Of a stretch of 64,000 nt of DNA, positions 13,075-27,262 are shown one piece after another. How positions within the stretch are numbered: the first letter of the stretch is position 1; every line of letters begins with the position of its first letter. Location of the stretch: NCBI GenBank assembly GCA_945910005.1, contig OX246746.1, positions 15,586,022 to 15,650,021 of the forward strand, given 5' to 3'. The DNA comes from Isoperla grammatica (Eukaryota; Arthropoda; Insecta; Plecoptera; Perlodidae). A program made the translations under genes and the position numbers. The notes beneath the pieces were generated by a model, which saw only the letters and a list, made by a program, of their open reading frames with translations, ran no database searches and was not told where the DNA came from.

Positions 13075-13366
13075 CAAAGATAGAAGCCCATCCTAGCTCT
13101 TACTGAACTGACGTGAAACTGTAAAACAGCTACACCGTTTGGTTCCATAATATGCCATACAGGAGGCAGGTATGTACGACTATTGTCACATAACACACCG
13201 CCACGTGAGAATAAAGAATTAACTTCACGAGGTCACACACGGCCTATCATGTCGAGCAACGCATGCCGAGGATTACCAGACACGAGGCTGAATAGCCGTG
13301 TGAGTATGACGAGAATCTTTTCAGCCACACAGCCAAACCCAACAGTATACATGTGTGTATTGTAAA

Positions 13367-13412
13367 CCTACTCAGTTACGAGCACTGATTTGCAGTAGGG
13401 GATTAAAAAGAT
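13367..13412 (-). mobile_element. SINE family B, short 3' remnant
   Basis: CTACTCAGTTACGAGCACTG followed by TTTGCAGTAGGGGA matches the 3' consensus in reverse. A similar remnant (CATGAACTGATTTGCATTGG) lies at 28692-28712. Confidence 0.5.
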
Positions 13413-15651
13413 GTGCCTCACCGCCAAAAAAAAGCTTGAAAGTTGAAACCCAAGTCAACCACTGCACAACTTTTTTCTTCAGTTTGTTAGTGTCATGTGA
13501 GTGAATGTTATGTGTTGTTTGTTACTGTTTTTTATACATGTACAGTACTATTCTTCGTATAAATTAAAATAATGTGCTGAACTATTAAAACAAATGACTT
13601 GAAAATCCACGTACAACATTACAAACAAACGCTTCGCGCATTGGTACCAAAGGTACTACTAATTTTTTCATTTTCATAAATGAGGGTGTCCTATTCAGTC
13701 AGGCAGGAGCTTCAGCCCATGGGGGATGGAGGCATGTGCCCCCTCCCCCCCCCCCCCACTTTTTCAATTTACACAAGTTACAAGTTAACATAATGTCTAA
13801 ATATATCGACGACTGTTTTTATTCTTTCCTCAACTGATTTCAATAAATAGGGCCCAGAAGGTCATCGAGATAACAATGATTATATTGGGCTTCGTTTTAT
13901 AGAATGGAATACAATCGGATTGCATGACAATGATCCACAGCAATTACAGCATAGCATAGTTCGACGTTTAAAACGTAAAACCCATCAGTGAACACAGAGA
14001 AACAATTAATTCCAAGTGAATGTTGAACGAGAAAATAGAGATTTTCACAAAAACTTTACATTATTTGACTATAAACTAATAGAAATAAACCATTACATAT
14101 GCATTTTGTACATCTCATTGCTGGAACTCGCAGTAAAAGCATTAAAAGATTAACCTATATTTAAATCGCCACTCCAAAATAATCGTGGATTTATTCCGTA
14201 AACATTATTAAACACTGGTAACGGCAAAAATATATCGACGCCTCCTCCCCCTCCCTTCCCTTCCCCGAAAAAGACAAGCGAAGTTTCCGACAGTTCAATA
14301 GTAATGCTATACGTTACAACGACCTCACGCCCCTTCGGACCTTCGCCATAACCGCAATCCAGCTAAGCAGCGGATAGATGAAAATTATATACCTACTAAT
14401 AAAACTAACAATCATCATTTGGAGATTTAAATAAAACATGAATAGCAGCCAACGATGCAACACCACATTCACGTTATGCAGATCATTAATATTAACACTA
14501 TACAAAAATACCTGCACATAATTTAATTTGATTATGACCTAACTAATCTGACAAGTAGAAAACACAGAAAAAGAATTTAACAGAAAACTTGCAAACGCAA
14601 AATACATACAGGACTACCACGAGTTCAGCAGGCGAAGAGAAACAGGCTAAACAGGCTTGAAAGCATGTTAACTGCAACTGGGAATAATGGTCAGTTTGAT
14701 CAAAATGATTATAAGGAGTAAGGACCAATAAATTAGTGTTTTTTTTTTGTCGTCTTCAAACCCAACCAATTTATCAATCAATCGAGCGTGGTAAACTAAA
14801 CTGCTTGAAACAGGAAGGGCCTGAGCGCTAGCTTGGCGGTGCATATGACAAATTAAATGATTCGTTGATTACGTAAGAGGCTGGCTGGCTGCTTGATTCG
14901 ATCTTCGTTTCATTAACATAGAACGGCATCATTAATTAGCTATTGGCAACATGAAACTAAATCTGAATGAAAGTTGTTCCGTGTCTGTCGCAGGGTACCC
15001 CGCGGCGACCCGTTTTAGCATAACAAAAACCACGCGTGATTTATTCGACTCGAAGCGAGTGTGATTATTAGGGATTTGCGGAAATACAATGAAAACGCCA
15101 TTAATGTAATCGTACAGGTTATATTCAAAACGTTGGGTCCATTCATCCTCCGTGTGTGTGCGTGCGTGTGCGTGCGTATGTATGTGTGTATGCTTTTAGT
15201 TCGCAAACCGGTCGGTCGCTGCATCCATGAATGGGTGATGGGAACGTCGGCCACTGTAAGGAACTATAAAGGGAAATTACTACAGCACCACTAAAATACC
15301 GTCAGCAACCATAAGCATTATTACAACACACCATTCGTCAGTCCTAAAAACATTTACAGCCCAAAACATTAGCAAAGAAATCTATTCGTAGAGAAGTAAA
15401 TTTACTCGACCAATGTTGCACACTTGGCTTTCGCGTACTTTTCCATTTGCTCAGCGCAGGGTTTCAAACCTGTAAGCCAAATAAATTGACGACAGTTTCA
15501 AGAACAAATTTTTACCTTCAGCAAGAATTTTATACCATATTCGGGTATAAATCTCATTTAGCATCACCATTATAATACGGTCTAGTCATAATCATATAAC
15601 AATAATAAATATTAAGAAATGATAATTTTTCCTGCACTACGAAGTACGAAG

Positions 15652-15743
15652 CCGTTCGCGGTGGCTATGCGGTTTGGGCGCGGATCGTAAGCCTATTCTG
15701 ATGTCACCTAGGAACGTGGGTTCGAATCCCGCATAAGGCATGT
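15652..15743 (+). mobile_element. tRNA-like SINE head
   Basis: A-box-like GGTGGCTATGCGGTTTGG and perfect B box GGGTTCGAATCCC, then GCATAAGGCATG. The box spacing is longer than in a standard tRNA and the stems do not close well, so I read it as a SINE head and not a gene. Confidence 0.45.
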
Positions 15744-16343
15744 TTTTTAACAATTTGCTTTTACCTTCCTTCATCTATCATCACCCTTCATAGTCTCGAA
15801 CAGCACAAAATGCAACAAGAATCATCATCATGCAGTCAGTACACGATGTAATAACTCAAACCTATCTACCGGTGACCATGTGAAGTGGATTGATTTCTAA
15901 ATGCGAATTAGGAAATAGAGAAGACATTCGTTCTGCGGTAGAAAAGTGATCCACAGCAATACAGGCGTGATCATGGTACTGAAGAAAGTTTTAGAATCGA
16001 CGTTATTCTTTCTAATGGTCTGCGAGTATAGTAAAGTGCTACGCAACGCTGAAAAATTCTGAGGTACCACTACCAGTTTTGATGAAATCAAACAAGCCCA
16101 AGAGTCGTGATATTATTCCAATTATCTGATTTCACCAAGCACAACCACACACTATACACAGTTTTTCTAATAAGTCTTTACCACTACGTTTGGACAATAA
16201 GTTTTTAACGTTCTCTTCATTCGCACTTTCTACTGCAAAAACGTACGCATTCCACATATTATTTGTACTCATACAATTATCGGTTTGGACTTTGCCTATA
16301 ACCTGTTTATATCGGTTTTTGAACCCCTAATGTAAGGAGAATG

Positions 16344-16572
16344 CCACGGCTGTACCTTATGTGCCCCTCTTATCAGGTGACGAAGTAGGTATAGACCATG
16401 CATAAATAAGGATTTTTCGATAGTTGGGAAGAAATATCTAAGGGCTGTTAGTAGGTCCCAATTTCAGTATTCGCTTTCTGACTGAGAAGAACCTCCCAAA
16501 AAAAAATTAAAAAATCGAGATTGCCAGTGAGTGGTATCGAACCGGCGACCTCCTGCCGCTGAGCCACCACAC
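16344..16572 (-). mobile_element. SINE family A, copy 2 (diverged, head deleted)
   Basis: Same tail (ATGTGCCCCTCTTATCAGGTGA) and B box (GGTATCGAACCGGCGACCTCC on plus) as copy 1, but diverged in the body. The anticodon-arm region between the boxes is shortened, so the internal promoter is probably inactive. Confidence 0.7.
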
Positions 16573-18245
16573 CCCGACAGCTCTGAGTGCATGACTTGAG
16601 AGAGTTGAGTATGCCAAGCGCGGGCAAACCATGGCAGGGAACACACCCCCATAGCCGTCTGCACTTCATCAGAGTAGGAAGGGGGAGGGAATCTAGAGAG
16701 TAATTAAAATGTGCACATCAAATCCCGCGCAATTAGTACTTAAACCTGAAAATAGAATGCATGCTGCACTCGGCACGTTCTTGAGCGTGCACTTCATGTA
16801 CCCGCACTCCCATTATATGCATCTCCGCTGCTGTGTCGAGATCACGAGCCCAGCTGGCTGACATTGGCAATGCAGAGCTGTTGTTTGTTTACATTCTACG
16901 CTACCACCAGTGATGAAAACTAGCGTCACGTCACGTCACGCTTTCTAACCGATCAGATGTTGATAGACTGCAGACATTCATGTTTTATCAATGCCCCACG
17001 CGTCTCTTTCTATAAATGACCTTTGACTTCGCATGTGACCCCTTCGTGTGGATTGCAAACACAGGGATAGAGACGGACACGTGAGTTTTAACTGTTTATC
17101 TGTTGTGTTCATCGAGTTTGAGTGGAACTGAGCACCACAACACTAAACATTACGAACTCGTCCCTGTAGCTTTTAAAAAATAATATGACTGCCGCCAAAA
17201 ACATGCAATGGCGCCTCCTAGTTCTGTATTTCGCGTCCTACAGCTAGATCGTTCATTTGAACTCTTCATTCTAATAGTAACGGAAAATATCGAGAACATT
17301 TTCCTTAGGAAATAAAACTAAAAGTTAGGTTATAGTGATTAAAAACCCGCTTAGCATAACTCGAGTTATATAATGTGCTTTATACCAAAGAAGACTGCCT
17401 TTACGTCTCATATTTTGGCAAGGAATGTGATCAAAACTGAAGATTATTACTTAGAGGCACACAAGGATCTCCCAGGACATGTGCAGATGAAAATGGGCTG
17501 AAGAAGGCTACGTGCCGATGGTGGTGTGAAGCATCTACCTTCCAAGATGCACTAACTCCCAGTGTTGTCATGTCGCAGATGGTACACGGTAAATCCACAA
17601 ACGCACCGACCGACTGAGAACTGTGCATTAAATGAAGAGTTATTATATTTATTTTACAATTTTGTATTTGTCACCGTTCAGCTTTTCGAGTTCTTGACGC
17701 GATAAAATCTAGATGGCAGAAGCAAAGGTGCATTATTTATCGCCAAAATAAATTACGTTTTACGACTATTTTGTCGATCAATAAAAAGCTGACGACCTGA
17801 CGAGTGGGAAAAAATAAAACTGAACCGCCATAAAATCGTAACATTTGATGGCACAGCTGAACACTAAATGAATCGTTGGTTACAGTGTGTGCACTTAAGT
17901 TACAAGCCCTAATCTGGTCCCATTTAAAAAAGCATATTTACAAATGTATAGACCGGTTTGTTCTTTAAGTATCGAATCGATAATTCCACTAAGACTAAGA
18001 TGTTTTACCACGCGGGTATTCGAACATAACTATAGACCATCAGTGCTTGTTTATCGGTGGCACTACTGAATCCAGCACTACGCCCTCACTTTTACAGTTG
18101 CCTTCAAGTTTCCACTACACAGCTGAAAAGTGTTGAGCTTATACACTCTACAATAGTATAGCTGTAGCCCGTCCCGTCTACAATATTCATACTTGTTGAT
18201 TTTTTAACTAAGATTAAGCTGCAGCTACGGCACTTCCACCTTTTT

Positions 18246-18440
18246 GAAGGATGATGATGATATTTGGGCTTTACGTCTCATATTTTTGCAACGATGCTAA
18301 TCGAGACGATGAGTGGGTGATTATGAAGATGAAAAAACACCAAATGACATCCATGCCCAAGCCAGGATTCGAGCCTAGAACGCAGAGACCGCGGTTTACT
18401 AGACCTTCGCCTACAATCAACCTCGACCAACTGCGCTGGT
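18246..18440 (-). mobile_element. tRNA-like SINE, third family
   Basis: Minus: head with CAGTTGGTCGAGGTTGATTG and B box GGCTCGAATCCTGG, then a body ending ATGAGACGTAAAGCCCAAAT. The stretch near 17392-17425 shares TTTACGTCTCATATTTTGGC with this body, suggesting a second copy at 17.4-17.6 kb. Confidence 0.5.
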
Positions 18441-21009
18441 ACAATTTGTAGACTAAAAGACCAGGAAATACGTCTTATTCGTTTGCAACTTTTTAAATTG
18501 ATCTACGAAAACCATGGAAAATATTCTTGTGTGCATAGTCGTTCATGTACACATCCGTTAACGTCAATAAATACTTTATAGTTCGCTCCGATCACGGAAA
18601 TAATTTTCACAATCATATCGACGATAGAAGTTTACACTGCACAAAAATGCACGGTATGCATGGAAATAATTTAATGAACCATCTACGTATATTTTCAAAG
18701 AATTATAGAGAGAGAGACGGTTTGACGTATTGCTTATTGTCGATTTGTATTTCGTACTTCCTAGTGATCTACTGGAAAGCAAACAATCAATGAATGAAAA
18801 GATTTCCAATTCTAAGTGGATTTTTATGTGAATTAACTGGAGTGGTCTTCATTTATTTAAATGTTTATTTACTTACTTGTTGATGAAAGCTTCGCAAATA
18901 GGACTAATTCCATATAATTTGCGATACCTGCTACAGGTCAAGTTGGCATGATATTGATAAGTTTCGAATTAATATTTATGTATAATTTTTTCAATCGCAT
19001 ATTATGATAGGCAATCTATTCTATATACACGAGTATCGTATAACTGGGTGAAAAGGCCACAGGCGGCTCTTGTGCGTTGCTGCTATCACGGAGACACGTC
19101 TCTCACTTAGGAATCATTCATAACGCTTCGTATGTAAATGCAATTCTTCACGATAGATAAAGGTTAATAGAGCTTTATCCATCTTTCCTCATGCAAATCC
19201 AGTATTTTACAGTCAAGTTTTACTGTCGTCTCAAACGTGCTCAGGGGGTAATGTTAAGAGTAATGGGGGGTAACGAAGGGAGGGAGAGGAATAAGAAAAC
19301 ACGCACAGCAGTTTATGGGCTGTGGTTTGGTTGCGTGTTTACCGGCGTAACTGCCGTCAACTATATTGATCAAAACTTATGTCCCCTTGCTGTACAGATC
19401 AACGTATAATAAACCGAGAGGGGAAAAAACCCCATTCGCACATTTTACAGGGAATTAAAAAGGAAATAACACTATGTAATTTCATTATCTTGAAACGACG
19501 TTTCTATGGCAACAAAGCTATCACGATTGCCGGCACACAAAGGGATTGAGCTTTCTTGGGTCAAAAGCCAACTAACCCTGTGTAATGCGAGCGAGTGTGA
19601 CGCTCAACAGTGTTGTCAAGTCACACCACACCAAGAACGTTATTAAATAGCAATGGGGCGTTTTAATGCATCCACCTGTGTCTGGCAACATTTACTTATT
19701 GATTACGAGTTGTTGAAACTGCAACGCTGGATTCAAAATAACAGTCAAATATACGATAACCTTGATGACGTCAGGATGGATTCGATGAGACAAGATGCTA
19801 GATACACGTATGGGATTTATTTACTTAGTAATGTGAAGGAAATTTGCACTTGGAGGTTACATCCGTAGGGATAAGGGAAGAATCACCATCGGACAGCGTA
19901 GATACCCCTTCAAACTTAATACTGGTTTGGCATACAAGCAATCCAACCAATAATCATTAGCTAACAGATCATGGCTTTAAACTTGTGCCAACTTCTTCTC
20001 ATCTAATCCAAGTATCTCTATGAGTTGGCTGAGAGTCGGATTGATTCTGGAACACTCGCGTTGCAAATTATAAGAGAACTGAGATTACAGCCGAGTTGGA
20101 TTAATAATGCGATGAATATTGGAACGCAGGTTATGGCTACAACAAGCAGATGTTTCAGCGACAACAATATATAGGCCTACAGATGTAATTAATTAAAATT
20201 ACATTAACGACTCATGACTGCCAACGACGAACGCGGAATAGAAAAAATAAAACAAAATTTAAAAAAAACATCGACGAAAAAAATTTGAAGACAAATCACA
20301 TCGTGTTTGAAAGAAATAGAGAAATATTTTTGTTATCAGATTAAGTCTTGGGTTGGAAATGCTGCTCGGAGAAGACATTCGTTTATCCAGATTTCTTCTT
20401 GTAGCTTTTAAATTATTCATGCTCACCCCCGGTGAAATAATTCAATTACATTGTTAAACGCATTTTTAAATTGAATTGGTTGGATAATACGCTGTCTAGA
20501 TAAAACACCACTGCCAATATCAAAACCGTGTTAAATTGAAGTTATTTAAATTATTTCTTGATAATACTACGCCACATCGAAAAATAGGATTTAACCGGTC
20601 ACAATTTGGTTTTGTAAGAGCTATATACTATGTGGAACATATTTGTAAATTATCACGGTTCGCATTGCAAATATCTACCTTATTACTTATCATAAGTTTA
20701 GATGTTTGGGGGTGAAAATTGAGGCCAATAAAATGGTCTAGAATTTACGTGGAAATCGCTGGATTTGGCATTCGAGAATAGTGTAAATGAGCATGTTGAA
20801 CACTGTAAACAAAGATCACCCAACCGCATGCTTGAATATGTCAAGGACATGGAATCACAACGCCATTATACTATGTATACATCCTCAAATGCAGTGACGT
20901 AGGATAGCTCCACAGCGCAATAACATTCATCATTTTAAATTGCCAACTATATACAAATTGCATTAATTTAACATTTTGATAACATCACACACAAAATAAT
21001 ATGTAATAT
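18441..21009. other. Intronic stretch, nothing recognised
   Basis: AT-rich, no coding frame, no repeat structure noticed. Confidence 0.6.
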
Positions 21010-21293
<284 letters not shown>

Positions 21294-21656
21294 TATACAG
21301 GTATGCCTAGATCTAGAACAACGAACGACAATTCATAATTGAAAAAATCTATCAAGTAAATGGATACCTTCAAAAACGTGATTTGTCTAATGGGTATTAT
21401 ACCGTTAGCTCGTGGCAAGGCTAGGCGAGGACAAGGTGGTGTGGTCCGCGTGACCCAGCCGACATGTGTTGTGTGTGATAAAGAGCCGGCGGCACGCGCA
21501 CGCACGTTCACTAGCACGCATAGCACGCATAGCACGTGCACGTGTGTGCATGTGTGCACTGTGCATGCATGCGGCGTGGGCAGGACGTGTCTGCCTCGGC
21601 TCGTACTACATACTATTGTCAGACCCCCCCCCCCCCCCCCACTAATATATCGAAAC

Positions 21657-21704
21657 CAGTGGCGTATACAGGGGGCTTGATCCCCCCCCGAAATCCCAGC
21701 TTGA

Positions 21705-21773
<69 letters not shown>

Positions 21774-22316
21774 TATTTATTCATAACATAAACAGTTACA
21801 TTTTATGTGTGCAGCACTCTAGTTATAAATTGGATGTAACAAGCAGACCTGCTGAGATCCATTCACATTGTGTCATACAACCATTAATAATATTAGGTCA
21901 ACCCATCTCTAAATAATACTAATACTAATAAATTATACTCTGCAAATCATCTAAATGTACGCAAAAAATTAAGTAGATTTACATATTAATTTCTCTATTT
22001 GCTTAGTCGGGAAACACTCACTTATAGGTGAGATTGTATTAGTTGTAACAATATAGTAATTTCATATAACATTGATTGTTGAAATCATTTTGAAATCGTA
22101 TTTGGCACCGTTGTGACCCGTATCCCGTAAAGCACCTTACCTTCTTCTAAAACAAATCAAAAGTACTTCAAAAATTCGGATTTATAAAAAAAATTGCCTG
22201 CGGCGCTTTGTGGGGGACAACTCCCCCCCCCCTTATGTTCTTCTCTGAGCACCTTTTTACAGTTATATTCTACTCTGGGCAGCTCCCCCCGAAATATATT
22301 CCTGCGTACGCCACTG
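21657..22316. mobile_element. hAT-type non-autonomous element with perfect 8-bp TSD
   Basis: Termini CAGTGGCGTATACAGG and, inward from the right, CAGTGGCGTACGCAGG. Flanked by ATCGAAAC at 21649-21656 and 22317-22324. It carries short C-tracts and an internal (ATT)n array at 21706-21781. No coding capacity. Confidence 0.85.
21706..21781. repeat. (ATT)n microsatellite inside the 21.7 kb hAT element
   Basis: Uninterrupted ATT units, opposite in strand sense to the array at 21.0-21.3 kb, located just inside the element's left end. Confidence 0.93.
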
Positions 22317-22469
22317 ATCGAAACTTTAACACTTGTCAGTTTCGATACATACTGGCTTTGGAATGTGTTATATCTGCTCTCGTTCAAGGTCACGCTACAC
22401 ATTACGAAAAACAAAGAAACAGTGAAGTTAGGTTAGGTTTACAATAGGAACACGAATGCTATAAAATCT

Positions 22470-22530
22470 ATGTCCGTTGGGACTCGAACCCGCATCTTCT
22501 ACTAATCTAACGCTCGTCTTACGGTTGGGT
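22470..22530 (-). mobile_element. tRNA-like fragment (B box)
   Basis: Minus: GATGCGGGTTCGAGTCCCAA, with GACGAGCGTTAG upstream. Similar isolated B-box fragments occur on minus near 3105-3170, 33985-34060 and 34920-34985, and on plus near 39650-39705. Confidence 0.35.
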
Positions 22531-23392
22531 ATTCATAGTTCCCACGTGACGTCACAGCGGCCATGATTGCGACACAATTGATGAGGACCAATCCTAGATC
22601 ATTGGCAAATACTATTCAAATGCAATAAATAAGCATAATTTAGAATTTAAAAAGTAAACATAAGTAATAAAACAATTAAAAATTACGACATATACCAATT
22701 TTTTTATTTCAAACACACGCCGAATTTTAAAGAACTAAGAATTTATGTGTTCTACCACAACAGCTTTCATATGTTTCTCCATGGCAACGTCAAAGTTTGA
22801 TCACAAATGTGGCCGCCACGCGCAAAGATGTGACGTACGTGCAACCTATGAATATGTCTGAGAATAAGTACAGTTGCTATTGGAAGATAGACGACAATAA
22901 GACAAGCCCTGGCAAACAGAAGATCTACCTTATTCGATGTGTTTTTAGACTGCAAATGTTCTTAGTTTGACCACGTGGAGTTTTATAAATCCATAGTTTG
23001 ATAAAGTTTGAAGCTCCACCCCCTATATTTATGTGGCCACCGCCCAGCATAACGTTTATTAGTGAATATAAATAACATACTAATATGAAATTAATAAATA
23101 TGATATGATTGTGGAGTTGTCACGGGAGGGGAGGGGGGGGGGGGGGGGGGGGGGGTGTTAGGGATGGTGACATAGCGGCTCAACCATAACATAACGTAGC
23201 GTCAAACTAAGTAAATCTCGTCTACTAGTAAAAGCATCGTTACATTACGGAAAGCTGCACCGCCTGCTTGCGAAACCTACCTAAATCACGCAGACAAACA
23301 CCTTTGTTTATTCAATTAAAACTTTGTGGGTTGGTTTTACCACGTCGTGAACTGGACTTCGAAGCGCCCGCCAGGTAATTGCGCAAGCCTGG

Positions 23393-23452
23393 CTGCACGC
23401 ACGCACACACGCACACACGCACACACGCACGCACGCACGCACGCAAGCACGG
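23393..23452. repeat. GCAC/ACAC-rich simple repeat
   Basis: Alternating GCACGCAC and GCACACAC units on an alternating purine-pyrimidine stretch capable of Z-DNA. Confidence 0.85.
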
Positions 23453-25277
23453 TCGCCCCCACACCTACGCGCAACACGCAACACGCACGGCGTACCTCAT
23501 CCGAGACGTAGTAAGCCTACGATAGTACACATTTGTATGGTAATTGAACATTACAAACAAACTCTCGTAACACGTCCAATTTGTTTCGTGTGTTATGCTT
23601 TTGTTGTGATCATTAACAATGTTCTCTTGCGTTTTAAACAGTTTCTAAATTGTCTCTATACAGCCCACAAAGACGCCAACTTGCTGTAACATATCCTTGT
23701 CATATATTTAAATGTTTCCTAAATTCTATTACGATGGCAACTGTACATCATGTTTGCAAACGTTCTCAAACACCAACTTGCACAACATATTGTGCTGCCC
23801 TGGTACTACTCACTTTCTTCTTTTTAAAATGTTAACAAAACTGCATCTTAAAATTTAATTCATTACCAATCTTGTGTTTTGAAAATGTTTCAAGACATTC
23901 AGTTAATCATCTTAGTAAGAAATAAAATGTGTTTATTAATGTAAATGTTCCCATCTCAATCAAATTGTGCTCGCCATTCTAAATACAACTATACCATGGA
24001 CATCAAACAATTGTCGACTCCTCATCCACTGTATTCACGATAGGGCATACGAGACCCAACAAACGCAACCAATACAAAAACATCTATTTATGAATGTCCA
24101 TTAATTTTTACCAATGATTGCCTACAATCATGCAAATGAACAAATGAGAAGCAAGCTGCAAAATGATGAAGCAAAAGAGTGGACTATATGGTACCGAGGC
24201 AGTTGCGACCGGACAAGGCATAGAATTATAACTTGAGGAAGACAGTATTTGAATTCCCCTATAAACTGGCCGGTGGAGTAAGTACTAAATACGCACCGAG
24301 CGCATTCCAACAAACTGTTGTTGAAGTTGGAAGGAAATTTTCTTGTTGACTGTTTACTCCAGCATTGTGAATGACTTGTGCCGTGAGGCCGGGTGTAGGT
24401 GAAAACTCCTATAGCACAACTTTAGCAAACAGTTGTATGTACTAGGTTATTTCTAGCAATGGTTGGACTGGGTGCTGATGAAGATATTTCTGTACTAGGT
24501 AGGAGAGGGAAGGGTGCCATAGGCTTGATCAAGATGACGTACAAGCATACTTACTACACCTCAACAAAGAAGCTATTTTCAAACTCATCGTTTATGTCGT
24601 GCGTGTGATTTAGTCAAAACACTGCTGTCGCTATCGGTATGTTGACGAAATAAGATAACACATTCTAGCCTCAATTTAATTTTAATTTATCGTCAACAAT
24701 CGCAATAAATCCACGACATAGAGAGAGTGGGGTTGGTCTAGATTTACTGCGTAGAGCAAAGAAATAAAATGCACGAATTTTTTTACCGAAGGAACTGGCC
24801 TGGCCTCATGTGTAACGAAATTTGCCTCTAAAAATAATTTGCCAGCATCTGTTTACAGTTTACTGTTTAGTAATCAAACTAAATGGAAGTAGTAAAATCT
24901 CCGAAATTTAGAAAATTAACCAATGTTACATTAAAATAGTGTGTTATAGTGTAAAAGCCGTTCACCCACAAAATTGACTTCGAAAGTACAATAACGTGTG
25001 TTATTGACTATAGAAAACTGGGAAGGCTGCTTCATCTACCGTGCACCACACATGAAATCCTGCTCTCAATGAATAACCTCGACAACAAACTTGACGACAC
25101 AAATAAATATACAGATATATTTACAATATCAGTATAAATATTGATCAGCAAACTAATAAGGCAAAGGACACATTGTGATGCATTGTAGACTACTTTTTTC
25201 CTCACCATCCTATTAATTCATCAGATAATTTTAATACTCAACAGCTCCCCCTGGAAAACTCTTGTCTCAGTTGTCTG

Positions 25278-25302
25278 CCCCCCCCCCCCCCCCCCCCCCC
25301 CC
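25278..25302. repeat. Poly-C tract (representative of many)
   Basis: A run of about 25 C. Other C tracts are at 1399-1425, 2879-2897, 6654-6670, 6891-6903, 13741-13758, 21624-21641, 26106-26124, 37437-37453 and 40467-40491. Several adjoin CAGTGGCGTA-type element ends. Confidence 0.93.
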
Positions 25303-26630
25303 ACCCTCCTCGCATAACCGATAGGGATGTCTATACACTTTCTTGTAATTCCATACGTCTGCACAGACGCTTTCAAACGTCATTCTCGTCTGGCGTCAAA
25401 AAACGAACCTGTTAAATTAGGAAAGAATCTCGTGATTTGCGCCAAGCAAGCCGCGAAGAGTAGGCAGTCATATTATTCTTGTTCCACCTAACAAGGATAA
25501 GTCAAGTCGAGGAGGCAGCCCTGTCTCCATCTCAAGCAAGAGAGCCACGCAAGCAGCCTGTTCAATGGTGATAAAAATCGTAACAAGAATATTATCGTAC
25601 ATTATTCTTGGATCATGTATACAAATCGTCATGCAAGATTAGCTTCTGAACAAGAGAACTGGTTCTTGTTCTGGTTCTTCGGGCGAGGGCTGCATGGCTG
25701 GCGCGGAGTGGAGGTACGGACCGATGTGGAAATTAATCAAAACAAACGGAGTTCAACTGTTTTCAACCAGACGATGAAACAAGTCTTCCTTACTTACAAG
25801 TCACAGATGGGATACAAAAAAAGAAAAGAAAATACATTTTATTACGTCATTAAAAATCCGAGATTCTACATTGAAAAGAAACCCATAAATATTGCAGATA
25901 CTAAAATAATCGGTATTATATTCAATTCAAGTGACTTCCAAGACCGCTATAACTCGTGGAGTATGGAAAGTAGATGTTTCAGGTGAACGTTTGGTTATAC
26001 GTGACCACCTTGCTCATTACAGAAATACACTTCAAGGCTGTAATTTCTCGAATAAAACACGTCTCAATCATAACATACCTGGATTGTTCTTAAGGTACAT
26101 TCTAACCCCCCCCCCCCCCCCCCCAAATTGAGCTCGGTTCTTACTCTTTCCATGTGGTGTAGTTACAGTGGTTCCCAACCGGTGGTCCGCGGACCGGCAC
26201 CGGTCCGCGGACTCATTGCTACCGGTCCGCAAAGTATTGGCGGCCTGTTTGTTGTAATTATGATTATATTTTAGAAACGCGTGAAAATTAAAAAATTCAT
26301 AAAGTTTAAAAAGTAGATTTTACACATTATTATTTAACGTGTACGTGTTCTTATGAATGGCAAAAATATATTTTCTTAGGAGGGGACCCTTGCTTATAAA
26401 TCAATCAATACCAACTACAAACACCCACTTGTATCGACACAGAAAGTTGAGAGCATTGATGGCAATGACAGGCGAAATGACAAGGGGTTTCTGCGAAGGT
26501 CCGCTAAGCCGGAAACAGCCGCGTATTCATGGCACTTTGCTCGGACCTACCCTCTGCAAGGCGGCATAAACTGCAATTACATAAATGATTTTATGACAGT
26601 AGTTATCACAGATGCGACTTGGTTTTTAGT

Positions 26631-26760
26631 AGGGATGCACACGATAATCGATATTATCAATCGATATTCGATGATCAATATAATTTCGATAATCGATAAA
26701 GAAAATATTATCGAATTATTTATTCGATTTTTCGTTTTAAATAAATTTCGACTTAGTAGT
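26631..26760. mobile_element. Possible second hAT-type end nested in the 26-27 kb element
   Basis: TAGTAGGGATGCACACGATA is followed by many ATCGAT/TCGATAA palindromes. TAGGGATGCAC is a common hAT-type start, but no matching right end was found. Confidence 0.3.
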
Positions 26761-27149
26761 AAGTAATAAGGACTATATCTACTCTGTTTCCAATTTATTA
26801 ATTTGGTGTGGAATTGTTATTAGGTAGAAAATAAAATATGATAGTTTTCGTGTAATGGTAATGATATCGTCGAGGAAAACTGTAAAGAAAATGTTTTAAA
26901 AAAAAAACTCTGAGCCGTTTTTATTACAAAGTATGATAGTATGACACGCTTGTTGCGCGGAACTACCCGAGACTAGAAACAACCACGGTTATAAACGCGC
27001 AATCCCAAGTTAAATTATTAGTAATACATCATTATAATAAACACATAAAAATATATTCAATCGATTATTAAAAATGTTAATTTATGTTTATATTATTATT
27101 AACGATGATTTGAATTGTTTCCTGTGTTCACATTCTTCCAGTTGCCCCT

Positions 27150-27262
27150 CGCCTTCGTCTGCCTTCTTTGCTCAGATCGCTGTAGAGGCCGTTTTGGGGT
27201 ATAATTACACCCAAAAAATTTTCGCCTCCGGCGGCTGGGGCTTTGCCCCAGACCCCTTGTAG
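27150..27262. repeat. Dispersed GC-rich repeat, copy 1
   Basis: CACCCAAAAAATT, then GGCGGCTGGGGCTTTGCCCC and AGACCCCTT. The same order of words recurs at 41745-41812 (CACCCAAAAAATTCC, GGCGGCTGGGACTTTGCCCC, TGACCCCTG). Confidence 0.6.

Larger units (their letters stand above)
11386..16343. other. Intronic stretch without recognised genes
   Basis: Holds the AAAT array, one family B remnant, a poly-C tract at 13.74 kb and a tRNA-like head at 15.65 kb. Otherwise AT-rich unique-looking sequence in which I see nothing. Confidence 0.6.
22325..26105. other. Intronic stretch, low-complexity only
   Basis: Contains a GTTAGGTTAGG word at 22427, a B-box fragment, a G tract at 23.1 kb, the GCAC repeat and a C tract at 25.28 kb. 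An open frame at 25615-25986 (123 codons) has no recognisable domain and no splice support. Confidence 0.5.
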
